64,000 nt of DNA from Solibacillus cecembensis (GTDB taxonomy: Bacteria; Bacillota; Bacilli; Bacillales_A; Planococcaceae), in assembly GCF_001439635.1 (NCBI RefSeq), contig NZ_LMBZ01000015.1:51907-115906 (forward strand), given 5' to 3'. The notes under the pieces are model-generated. The model was given only the letters and a program-made list of their open reading frames with translations, ran no database searches and was not told the origin of the DNA. Below, one piece after another: positions 9,857 through 17,495 of this stretch (within the stretch, counting starts at the first letter, position 1; every line of letters starts with the position of its first letter). The translations under genes and the position numbers were made by a program.

Positions 9857-10042
9857 TGTCTTTCCCTCCATCCTGGGCACGGTTTTTACATAATATGAAC
9901 GGAGGGAAATTATGATACCTAGACTTTTTTATTATCTGTCATGGTTCTAAAAATAGGAATCAAATTTTTGTATGATATTCAGCCTTTAAACGGTCATTAC
10001 ATTCGTTGCGTTTTTTCCATTTATCTACCAAATTCGTTGTGT

Positions 10043-10048
10043 TATAAT
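10043..10048 (+). promoter_or_regulatory. Candidate extended -10 element
   Basis: TATAAT preceded by TG at the right spacing (TGtTATAAT) 52 nt upstream of the next start. No convincing -35 box is seen, which fits an extended -10 promoter. The evidence is the motif only. Confidence 0.3.
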
Positions 10049-10099
10049 TTGTGAGAAGTTTAAAATTTACTATTTACTTATAATTAAGGAGGTTCCGAT

Positions 10100-10546
10100 T
10101 TGGACTATATAGCAAAAACCCATCCCTCTTATAAATTCGTACTATACCTACATATTTTCTTACTATCTCTTGGAACAATCGTGATGAAAGAATCGCCATT
10201 ATTCTTTATTCTTAGCGGTACCTTCGTCGTATTTTTATTTTTATCTCTATTTTTTAGATTCCATCTTACAATTAAAAATGACATCATCAAGTACAAAATT
10301 TGTTTATTTTCATTCCCGATTTACAAAAAGGATATACCTTCAAGTATGATTGTAAGGATAAATTTTGTTAGGCGCGGTTGGCGTATTAAAACTGCAATCA
10401 TTAAGCAAAAATCTAAGTTCCCCCTACGACTAATGTTATTTCAACCACAATCGTTCTATACAGATTTACTAGCATACTGCGAACGAAATCATGTTGAATA
10501 CACGCGAAGTAGAGATTATTTGTTACTGATTAAATTAGACAAATAA
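10100..10546 (+). CDS. Small membrane protein with PH-like cytoplasmic part
   Basis: A 148-residue protein with two predicted membrane segments near residues 12-30 and 34-53, followed by a basic beta-strand-rich part of about 95 residues. This resembles the layout of bacterial membrane-anchored PH-like proteins, but I do not recognise a specific family. The start is TTG, chosen because AGGAGG lies 6 nt upstream (10088-10093). The next gene starts 21 nt downstream, so the two are probably co-transcribed. Function unknown. Confidence 0.7.
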   Translation: MDYIAKTHPSYKFVLYLHIFLLSLGTIVMKESPLFFILSGTFVVFLFLSLFFRFHLTIKNDIIKYKICLFSFPIYKKDIPSSMIVRINFVRRGWRIKTAIIKQKSKFPLRLMLFQPQSFYTDLLAYCERNHVEYTRSRDYLLLIKLDK

Positions 10547-10567
10547 ATATTAAGGGAATGATACTAA

Positions 10568-11122
10568 TTGATCGACAATAGTAAGGTAGTTATCGGTGCA
10601 GGAGAATATATTAATAATCCTGGATGGAAACATATGCAGGAAGAAGATTTAAATTTATTAGATGAAAATACGTGGCAAAACAGGTTCACTAAAAATTCCA
10701 TTACAGCTTTTTTAGCTGAACATGTCTGGGAACATCTTACATATGAAAAAGGTTTAGAGGCAGCAAGTTTGTGCTTTAAATACCTAAAACCTTCTGGCTA
10801 TATTCGTTGTGCAGTACCGGATGGCTTTTTCTCTGATGAATCCTACCAAAATATAGTCAAAGTTGGTGGTCCCGGCCCTAAAGAACATCCTGCCGCTAGT
10901 CATAAAATAGTCTTTAATTATAAAACGTTGATTAAAATGTTTGAAACTGCCGGATATAAGGTAAAGTTACTAGAATATTGCGACGAAGAAGGAAACTTCC
11001 ATCAAAATCCCTGGGATGGAGTTGATGGTGTAATTTTTCGTTCAAAGAAGTATGATCCTCGAAACCAAGGTAATAAACTTGTATTCCCTTCTTTGATTGT
11101 TGATGCCGTGAAACCAAAATAA
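10568..11122 (+). CDS. Predicted SAM-dependent methyltransferase-like protein
   Basis: A 184-residue protein with the features of the short, predicted methyltransferases related to COG4627: an N-terminal VIGAGEYINNPGW strand-loop in place of the usual glycine-rich motif I, AEHVWEHL as the post-II region, and LKPSGYIRCAVPDG as motif III. The classic VLDIGCG motif I is absent, so SAM binding is not certain. TTG start with GGGA about 10 nt upstream; it follows the membrane-protein gene closely. The target is unknown. Confidence 0.6.
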   Translation: MIDNSKVVIGAGEYINNPGWKHMQEEDLNLLDENTWQNRFTKNSITAFLAEHVWEHLTYEKGLEAASLCFKYLKPSGYIRCAVPDGFFSDESYQNIVKVGGPGPKEHPAASHKIVFNYKTLIKMFETAGYKVKLLEYCDEEGNFHQNPWDGVDGVIFRSKKYDPRNQGNKLVFPSLIVDAVKPK

Positions 11123-11213
11123 TATAAAGTTTCTGATCGATGTGCTTTAAGTAACACGTATTTTAATATAGGAAATATTTTTAAATGTGTCTAACGAAGA
11201 TTTGAGAACAATA

Positions 11214-11240
11214 TAGCCCATCTAATAAAAAGATGGGCTA
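11214..11240. terminator. Hairpin between convergent genes
   Basis: A perfect 10-bp stem (11214-11223 with 11231-11240) and a 7-nt loop between two convergent genes. T-runs are short on both sides, so it may be a weak bidirectional terminator. Confidence 0.55.
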
Positions 11241-11251
11241 CTTATGTATAA

Positions 11252-11812
11252 TTAATATGTTCTTACCGAGACCGGTGTAAATTCTTTTATATACTGTTCC
11301 ATTTTTGTAATTGAATCCGTAAATTGCATTGCCTTTTGATCAGCCTTTGTTAAAAATCCACTTGTTACCATGTCATTGTAAAAATCTTTTAATTTATCGT
11401 AATAACCTGCTACATTGAATAAGATGCATGGATTATTGTGTTGCCCAATTCTTGCCCATGAAATAACTTCCGAGATTTCTTCTAACGTCCCCGGGCCACC
11501 TGGTAATGCAATATAGCAGTCTCCTAATTCAATCATTTTATTTTTTCTTTCTGACATTGAACTTACAATTTCTAAACGTGTTAAATTCGGATGGCTTAGC
11601 TCTCGGTCTACTAAAAATGTCGGAATAATTCCGATTACCTCACCGTTATGGTATAAAACTTCATCCGCTATAACACCCATTAATCCTGCTTTACCACCAC
11701 CATAAACTAACGTATGTCCATTATCAGCAATCCATTTGCCAAGTGCTTTTGCTCCATCGACATATAATTCATTATTCCCTAAACTCGCGCCGCAATAAAC
11801 TGAAATATTCAA
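11252..11812 (-). CDS. LOG family (TIGR00730) Rossmann-fold protein
   Basis: A 186-residue LOG-family protein, originally annotated as lysine decarboxylase. Characterised members are cytokinin-nucleoside-monophosphate phosphoribohydrolases that release the base from an N6-modified AMP. The signature motif PGGPGTLEE (about residues 104-112) and the upstream GGGKAGLMG loop (about 39-47) are present. TTG start with AGGAGG 8 nt upstream. Divergent from the MazG-like gene across 57 nt. A nucleotide hydrolase role is likely; the natural substrate in Bacillales is not established. Confidence 0.88.
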   Translation of the reverse strand: MNISVYCGASLGNNELYVDGAKALGKWIADNGHTLVYGGGKAGLMGVIADEVLYHNGEVIGIIPTFLVDRELSHPNLTRLEIVSSMSERKNKMIELGDCYIALPGGPGTLEEISEVISWARIGQHNNPCILFNVAGYYDKLKDFYNDMVTSGFLTKADQKAMQFTDSITKMEQYIKEFTPVSVRTY

Positions 11813-11869
11813 ATTTACTTCCTCCTTTATGCTATATTACCATTATAGAAAAATAAGGAGTGGCTTGCA

Positions 11870-12184
11870 TTGAATATTTTAGAATATCAAAAATGGATTA
11901 CAGAATTTTATAAAAACCGAGGTTGGTACGACTTAAATCCATTTATACGTGTAAATTTTTTAACAGAAGAAGTAGGTGAAGTATCAAAAGCAATTCGTAC
12001 AATTGAAATTGGTCGCGACCGTCCAGATGAAGCTACACAACCTAAAGAACAACAGATCGAGAACTTAAAAGAAGAGCTTGGTGATGTGTTAGATAATTTA
12101 TTTATTTTAGCGGATAAATACGAAATTGATTTGACAGATATTATGGAAAGTCATAAAGATAAATTAACGAAACGCTATCAATAA
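11870..12184 (+). CDS. MazG-like nucleotide pyrophosphohydrolase
   Basis: A 104-residue all-alpha NTP pyrophosphatase of the MazG superfamily. These proteins hydrolyse (d)NTPs to the monophosphate and pyrophosphate, often for nucleotide-pool cleaning. The metal-binding EExxE (EEVGE, about residues 32-36) and ExxxD (EELGDVLD, about 67-74) motifs are clear. TTG start with AAGGAG 9 nt upstream. It sits head-to-head with the LOG gene, another nucleotide-acting enzyme, which may be coincidence. Confidence 0.85.
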   Translation: MNILEYQKWITEFYKNRGWYDLNPFIRVNFLTEEVGEVSKAIRTIEIGRDRPDEATQPKEQQIENLKEELGDVLDNLFILADKYEIDLTDIMESHKDKLTKRYQ

Positions 12185-12278
12185 TACATATAGTAAAGTC
12201 CATAACGAGGATTTCGGAACCATATAATTACAATTCACGTCTATACTGAGAAATGAAAAGTATAATGGAGGTATCATT

Positions 12279-12560
12279 ATGTGGTTAATATTGGGTATTA
12301 TTGCAATAGTAGCAACTTTTATAAATCTTTATATGTATATAGCTGGTAAGGATTATAAGCTTGCTATGGCGATGGCATTATCATTTACAGCATTGACACT
12401 CTGTGCAGAACATAGCCTTGTATCTAATTGGATAAAAGGTGAAGATTGGTCAGCTTTAACGGAAGTACCTAATTTCGGAAGGGCATTATGGTTTCTGACA
12501 ATTGTTTCTATCTTACTGAATATAGCACCTATACTTTTAGAACTTAAAAATAAAAAGTAA
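12279..12560 (+). CDS. Small integral membrane protein, unknown
   Basis: A 93-residue protein with about three hydrophobic segments (residues 2-21, 28-46 and 68-86) and a C-terminal KNKK tail. ATG start with GGAGG a few nt upstream (ataatggaggtatcatt). No family recognised. Intergenic sequence on both sides suggests its own transcript. Confidence 0.65.
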   Translation: MWLILGIIAIVATFINLYMYIAGKDYKLAMAMALSFTALTLCAEHSLVSNWIKGEDWSALTEVPNFGRALWFLTIVSILLNIAPILLELKNKK

Positions 12561-12771
12561 TTACTTATTCTAGCTCATACGGATTTACAACGTTAAGAGC
12601 AAAAAGACCCCTAACGACGCTTTGGTAACCAAATCAACACCATTCTATACCTATAATCATAGAGTTCGAAAATTAACTGTGGAAAGTTGTTTCTACGCAA
12701 TAAACAAAACAATAAGAATTAGTGTGTTGTATAATATTGGTATATAAAATTAATATGAACGAGGTGAAACA

Positions 12772-13230
12772 ATGACTAAAAAAACATTAATTTTTCTAAT
12801 CTGTTTTTATATCGTTGCTTTTGCAATAAATTTAATTCCGTCAATAAAACATCCTGACTCTAATGTGACCATTTTGAATTTACTTGTAACTATACTATTT
12901 ATAGTAACTTTGTTGGTATTTGTAAAAAAGATACCCCTTAAAAATGGGTTTAATAAAAGTTTAAATATCTTTTTAATCTTTGGTTTTTTATCTGGTTTGA
13001 TAGTGTATGTTATAACAAAATTTGAACATATAACTTTGGATTATGCTATTTTGGATGTGATAGCGTCAATTCATTATCCGTTTTATATTATTTTTACAAC
13101 TCCACTATTTGGATTAAACTATCTATTTGGTGTAAATTATGGGGTTTTCTCGTTATTGATGTCCGTAGTTTATTTGAGTGCAATTATATTACTTGTAACT
13201 TCTAGAAGATTAGTGAACCAATCCGCATAA
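12772..13230 (+). CDS. Integral membrane protein, unknown
   Basis: A 152-residue protein with about five predicted membrane segments (near residues 4-22, 33-51, 66-83, 88-112 and 126-144). ATG start with GAGGTG 6 nt upstream. No conserved motif recognised. It is followed by a small open frame with a lipid-anchor-like N-terminus (13357-13695), possibly in the same transcript. Confidence 0.65.
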   Translation: MTKKTLIFLICFYIVAFAINLIPSIKHPDSNVTILNLLVTILFIVTLLVFVKKIPLKNGFNKSLNIFLIFGFLSGLIVYVITKFEHITLDYAILDVIASIHYPFYIIFTTPLFGLNYLFGVNYGVFSLLMSVVYLSAIILLVTSRRLVNQSA

Positions 13231-13356
13231 TGAATAAAGAACAAATAAGTTATACAATCACATTCAAAATAACGTTCCCAAATCAAACTTTGGTGACTAT
13301 ATGAATAAGTAATGCTGAATATAAAGCTTAATGATTTTATTTAAGGTGGTACTCAT

Positions 13357-13695
13357 TTAAAAAAAATATTAATAATTTTAATCGTTTTTGTTGTAATTTG
13401 TTTTTCATATTTCTATAAATCACCCATAATTAGTTCGGACGTAGCTTTAATTAATGCGGAAAAATATTTATTAAATCCACCTGAAGAATGGGGAGTATCT
13501 ATTTATTTTAATGGGCTAGAAGGAATTCCAGAAGAATATATCCGTGTAAATCTTTCTCAAAAACACGGATTTTGGAATGAATTATTAAATAGAATGCAAT
13601 GGGAAGTCACAATAAAATCACCTAAAATGGCAGCCACTGTTATGATAGATGCACACACGGGAGACTTTATAAATTTAATTGGTGCATTTAGCTAA
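13357..13695 (+). CDS. Small exported/anchored protein with a non-canonical (TTA) start
   Basis: A 112-codon frame reads KKILIILIVFVVICFSY, a signal anchor, then an acidic, PepSY-like extracellular part that ends in MIDAHTGDFINLIGAFS. AAGGTGG (13343-13349) sits at normal spacing, but the codon in the start position (13357) is TTA, and no ATG, GTG or TTG occurs until a Met near residue 79. Either the start codon has been lost by mutation (TTG to TTA), or translation uses an unusual codon, or there is a sequence error. The body is free of stops, which argues against old decay. PepSY-likeness is an impression, not a firm assignment. Confidence 0.5.
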   Translation, partial: LKKILIILIVFVVICFSYFYKSPIISSDVALINAEKYLLNPPEEWGVSIYFNGLEGIPEEYIRVNLSQKHGFWNELLNRMQWEVTIKSPKMAATVMIDAHTGDFINLIGAFS

Positions 13696-13787
13696 GCTTG
13701 TATTTTTTAGTTTCATCAACTTATTTAGGCTATACAAACCCATACAAATAAATGTTCCCAAATCAAAATTTAGGATATATTACAACA

Positions 13788-13819
13788 CCACGAAACACTG
13801 TCAAATCAACGTTTCGTGG
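13788..13819 (+). terminator. Intrinsic terminator
   Basis: A 9-bp perfect stem, ccacgaaac/gtttcgtgg, with a 14-nt loop followed by cTTTTcTT on the plus strand. It would end the transcript of the preceding small membrane-protein genes. The rest of 13696-14046 shows nothing recognisable. Confidence 0.7.
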
Positions 13820-14046
13820 CTTTTCTTCTAAATATCATTTATATAGCTTTATATGCAAAAACTCTCAAATTCAGTTAGCGCAACGGCTGACGTACATTTT
13901 TCTTACAACTAAACACATTCTATTTTTGTATAAAATTATGCATAAAAATGGAGTTTTTAACTTTGTAAATTTGCATAAGTCTTACAAAATCCCAACATTA
14001 AATATTATACACACTCACAAATCCCCAGCTGTCTTCCATCTATAAC

Positions 14047-14733
14047 TCAATTTCCAATTTGTTTTTCATTTACATAAGATAAGTATTCTTGGGCTTCGGA
14101 AAATTTCTCTTGTAACTCTGTAGGAATTATATCGATATCCGGAACACTTGAAACTCCTACTTGTGCCATAATTGTTTCATAAGTCATTAAGGCTTGAATA
14201 TAATTTTCAAATTCTTCAGCTGTTAAAACTTCTTGGCTTGATGGGAGTCCATTTAAATGATCAAAGTATGCTTGAATTTCGTACATAGCTACTTTAATTT
14301 TTTCTAATGGTTCTGCAGGGACTTGAGAATAATCTATATTTCCATTGCTATCACCATATTCAAGTTTTGCACTTGTAAATACATTTAATAACTCTTTAAA
14401 TTGTTTAAACTCTTCTTTACTTAGGTCACCTTGTGCTTGATTCAATTTTGCATCAAATAATAAGTAACTTTTCATTGTAACACTCGCCGCATATTTTTTA
14501 AGATTATCAAATGATCCATATAAATCATCGGCCAATAACGCTTGAGAAGCAAATACACCCGTTGGAACGATTAAACATGCCGAAATAACCGCTATAGCCA
14601 ATCGTTTCTTAAAAAAACGATTCATTTTGCCACCCATTTCAGATTTTGCTTTAGTAATGCCCCGTTTACTTCTTTCACGAATCTCTACAGGTACTTCGAT
14701 TTTTGATAACTCTTCCTTAAGATGGTTATGCAT
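14047..14733 (-). CDS. DUF3600-type anti-sigma factor partner
   Basis: A 228-residue protein: about 40 cytoplasmic residues rich in charge, one membrane segment at about 47-64 (LAIAVISACLIVPTGVFA), and an extracellular part of about 160 residues, mostly alpha-helical. The layout matches DUF3600 proteins encoded beside ECF sigma factors in Bacillus. Its start overlaps the end of the sigma gene by 8 nt, so translation is coupled. The inferred role is to hold the sigma factor at the membrane until a signal arrives. No zinc-binding anti-sigma motif is visible. Confidence 0.75.
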   Translation of the reverse strand: MHNHLKEELSKIEVPVEIRERSKRGITKAKSEMGGKMNRFFKKRLAIAVISACLIVPTGVFASQALLADDLYGSFDNLKKYAASVTMKSYLLFDAKLNQAQGDLSKEEFKQFKELLNVFTSAKLEYGDSNGNIDYSQVPAEPLEKIKVAMYEIQAYFDHLNGLPSSQEVLTAEEFENYIQALMTYETIMAQVGVSSVPDIDIIPTELQEKFSEAQEYLSYVNEKQIGN

Positions 14734-15250
14734 AGTTATCTACCTCCTTTACATTTTGGCGAAGCTTATCTAAAGCACGGTATAACACTGACTTTGCGGT
14801 TCCTAATGGGATATCTAATATCTCAGAAATCTCCTTTAATGTACGGTCATCATAATATTTTAGTAAAATGACACTCTTCTCATCCTCTTTCAAAGTATCA
14901 ATCAGCTTATGTAAAGACAATGTAAGTGCAATGTCTTTATCTTCTGCCCCAGTAAGCACTTCAAAGTCTACATTTAGTGGGATGATTTTTTTATTTTTAT
15001 TGATTAAGTTCAATGCACAATTCATCGTAATTTTCATCAGCCATGTCTTGAAATATTCTGGATTTTCCAATGTACGGATTTTCTTAAATGACTGATAGGC
15101 CACTTCTTGAACAAGATCTAATGCATCCTCTTTATTTTTTACATAGACATAGGCCATTCGATAAATATCCGCTTCGTACTGCTGGAAAAGCATTAAGTAA
15201 GCTTTGTCATTTCCTTTTTGTGCTTTCATTACTAAACGTTCAAGTTTCAT
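14726..15250 (-). CDS. ECF-type RNA polymerase sigma factor
   Basis: A 174-residue sigma-70-family ECF factor. Region 2 carries YRMAYVYVKNKEDALDLVQE and the LKTWLMKI-type region 2.4; region 4 has the helix-turn-helix LKEISEILDIPLGTAKSVLYRAL. The frame opens at 15292, but AAAGGAGG lies 7 nt before the ATG at 15250, so the 14 upstream codons are not used. It is co-transcribed with the DUF3600 gene. A GTCTAAT sequence about 40 nt upstream could be part of an autoregulatory -10 element, but the matching -35 is unclear. Confidence 0.88.
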   Translation of the reverse strand: MKLERLVMKAQKGNDKAYLMLFQQYEADIYRMAYVYVKNKEDALDLVQEVAYQSFKKIRTLENPEYFKTWLMKITMNCALNLINKNKKIIPLNVDFEVLTGAEDKDIALTLSLHKLIDTLKEDEKSVILLKYYDDRTLKEISEILDIPLGTAKSVLYRALDKLRQNVKEVDNYA

Positions 15251-15511
15251 CTTAATTCCTCCTTTCGTTTTGGTTGTACATCTATTAGACAAGCGGGAAG
15301 GTGATTTGGCTTAAGTTTTTAAAATTAATTTTATGTAATGTGATTTTGGCTAGCAAATTGAAAAGTAAGTATGCACGTATTTGGATAATAGTCGCCACTT
15401 TTATAGCAACTTGGTTCACCAGCAAAGAATTTATTGCTCCAAAAGCAAATACAAAAGAGACATCCTTCATAAAAAAGCATGTCCTTTCTCTTCTATTTAT
15501 TCCTGTTCAAA

Positions 15512-16194
15512 CTAGTTGAATAAAATGCTGTCATCATTCACCTTATGAATTATCGAAAATAACTCCGCCAAATCATCCACAACGAAATCGGCATCCACGT
15601 TATCCCACTGAAAATCTTTTTTCCAAATACTTTTCATTCCTACATTTTTAGCTGCTTTTACATCTTTTTCTGGATGGTCTCCAACAAATATACTTTCGCT
15701 TGGTGTTACATGAAGTTGATTCAGGGCTTTCTTAAATATTTGTGGGTCAGGTTTTTTTAATCCTTCCATTCAGATACTAAAATCGTTTCGAAATAGCTTT
15801 CAATACCTAGGGCCCTTATATTATCCATTTGAAATTGTCCGAATCCATTCGTAATCATTCCTAAAATAAAATTGTTACTTCGCAGTTCCTCTAACATACT
15901 TACTAAGTTAGGAAATGGCACACAATGATACTGAAATTGTTTTATGTAATCTTGTAGTAATTCTTCCCAAGTAACCTCGGTAATCTCAAGTTCTTCAGTC
16001 AATTGTTGATATACTTTATCTTTCCAAACATAACCACGGTTGTCGAGTTCGATAAATCTGGATGTATATTTTTCTTTTGGGATATGGGCTAGCCATTTAT
16101 TCAATCGCTCATATTGATAATCAATAAACTTTTTCATGGACTCGTCCCGGTTTAACAAAGTTCCATCTAAATCAAAAATAACTGCCTTAATCAT
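15512..16194 (-). pseudogene. HAD family hydrolase, disrupted by a frameshift
   Basis: The N-terminal part (16194 to about 15757) starts with AGGAGG spacing and carries HAD motif I, DLDGTLL (about residues 8-14), and motif II, ITNG. The C-terminal part (15769 to 15512), in another frame, continues with KKPDPQIF (motif III Lys) and VGDHPEKD (motif IV). The break lies at about 15760-15770, where the sequence reads SEWKD-stop; restoring one G (TGG GAA GGA) would give the usual SEWEGLKKPDP. A single deletion or a sequencing error explains it. The intact protein would be about 228 residues, a phosphatase of unknown substrate. Confidence 0.8.
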
Positions 16195-16341
16195 TTCGCA
16201 ACTCGCCTCCTACTAAAATTTTTGATTATTAATACCGGTCTTTTCCTCTGTTGTCCCCCTTAAATAAGTGACTATTTAAAATTTAACAAAAAATCAAATT
16301 AATTGCACATACAATATGCTATAATTTTCCTTAGTAAAAAA

Positions 16342-16419
16342 AGGAGGTACAAGTCCAATGGTAAAAAAATAAAATGAGAAAATCTTATATTATTTTAAAA
16401 TAAACATGTAGATTTTCTC
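16342..16419 (+). promoter_or_regulatory. Mini-ORF with strong RBS followed by a hairpin (leader candidate)
   Basis: AAAGGAGG (about 16340-16347) stands before ATG GTA AAA AAA TAA (16358-16372), a four-codon frame. A 10-bp perfect stem, gagaaaatct/agattttctc (16376-16385 with 16410-16419), follows and then a short T-run. A TATAAT box lies at 16320-16325. It could be an attenuator-like leader for the MBL gene 50 nt further on, or a decayed gene start. Confidence 0.3.
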
Positions 16420-16466
16420 TTTCAATTGGTTCATACAATTTATATTTAGAATAGAGGAGATAAACC

Positions 16467-17315
16467 ATGTTAAATAAATTAAGCGATACGATTTATTATT
16501 TATCAAATCAAGATGACCGCGATCGACCAACACTAGGATTGGTATGTGGTGACCAATATAGTCTTATAATAGATTCTGGCAATTCTACTCAACATGCTCA
16601 AGAATTTTTACTCGAAATCGCAAAGCTAGATGTACCCCCAGTTAAATATTTGGTCATTACACATGCACATTGGGATCACTTTCTTGGTATGAATGAATTT
16701 GATGCGACGGTTATTGTGAATAGCCTAACAAACAACAAATTAAAAGAGTGGCAAAATCTTAAATTTGATGATCATTCATTGCAAATGTATGTGAATAATA
16801 ATCAAATGAGTACGATGTGTATGGAGATTATTCAAACTGAAATATCTAACAGGGATCGTTTTAAGCTGCGTTCTCCAGAAATGATTTTTGAAAATACATT
16901 AACGATTGATTTAGGAAATAAAGTTTGCATACTTGAAAAAATCAAAAGTACTCATACTGATGATTCTACAATCGTTTACATTCCTGATGAAAAAGTTGTG
17001 TTTTTAGCTGATTGTGCATATGGTACAACTACAAATTCTTTATTTCATTACAAGCAATCTTTGTTATTACCAATGATTGAAGACATTCAAAAGTATGATG
17101 CTGAAATGTTCCTACTTGGTCATGAATCAATTTGTGATTTAATTGAAATGACTACATTTTGGAATGAGCTAACAGCAGCAAGTGAGGCAGTTACATCATC
17201 TTCTTTAGAACAGGCTATAGAGTCCTTTAAGTTAAAAAATAAAAGAGAACCAACTGATGATGAACTATTTTTCATAAAAGCCTTTGTGAATGACCAAATA
17301 ATTCAATCCAAGTAA
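16467..17315 (+). CDS. MBL-fold metallo-hydrolase
   Basis: A 282-residue metallo-beta-lactamase-fold protein with the zinc motif THAHWDH (about residues 65-71), a second-site HTDDS, an LADCAYG aspartate and a late GHES histidine, so the binuclear metal site looks complete. Residues 230-282 form a helical C-terminal extension. ATG start with GAGGAG. The substrate is unknown; relatives include hydroxyacylglutathione hydrolase-like and quorum-quenching enzymes. A terminator follows, so the gene is monocistronic. Confidence 0.85.
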   Translation: MLNKLSDTIYYLSNQDDRDRPTLGLVCGDQYSLIIDSGNSTQHAQEFLLEIAKLDVPPVKYLVITHAHWDHFLGMNEFDATVIVNSLTNNKLKEWQNLKFDDHSLQMYVNNNQMSTMCMEIIQTEISNRDRFKLRSPEMIFENTLTIDLGNKVCILEKIKSTHTDDSTIVYIPDEKVVFLADCAYGTTTNSLFHYKQSLLLPMIEDIQKYDAEMFLLGHESICDLIEMTTFWNELTAASEAVTSSSLEQAIESFKLKNKREPTDDELFFIKAFVNDQIIQSK

Positions 17316-17350
17316 GCGTTAAAGAACACAACAATCAAATGTAATTAGCA

Positions 17351-17384
17351 GCCATCTCATGAAAATTATCATGAGGTGGCTTTT
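17351..17384 (+). terminator. Intrinsic terminator after the MBL gene
   Basis: A 12-bp stem (17351-17362 with 17369-17380, one G-U pair) and a 6-nt loop, followed by TTTT on the plus strand. Confidence 0.85.
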
Positions 17385-17443
17385 GATTGTCACACTTTTA
17401 TTTTCGAGTTTCTTACTGAGATATATTGGATAAAAGCAAAAAA

Positions 17444-17472
17444 GCGAACATCCCATTACTACAGGGATGCTC
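17444..17472 (-). terminator. Intrinsic terminator after tctA
   Basis: The stem gaacatccc/gggatgctc (17446-17454 with 17464-17472) is followed on the minus strand by CGCTTTTTTGC. It closes the tctC-tctB-tctA operon. Confidence 0.8.
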
Positions 17473-17495
17473 ACATTTACAATGACACGTATTAC

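Noticed and set aside
9901..9949. Twelve-codon ORF behind GGAGGG (MIPRLFYYLSWF)
   Set aside because: Too short to judge; probably chance next to the prkA upstream region.
15285..15519. Overlapping small frames on both strands between the sigma and HAD genes
   Set aside because: Hydrophobic by AT-rich composition only, without start signals; each contradicts the other.
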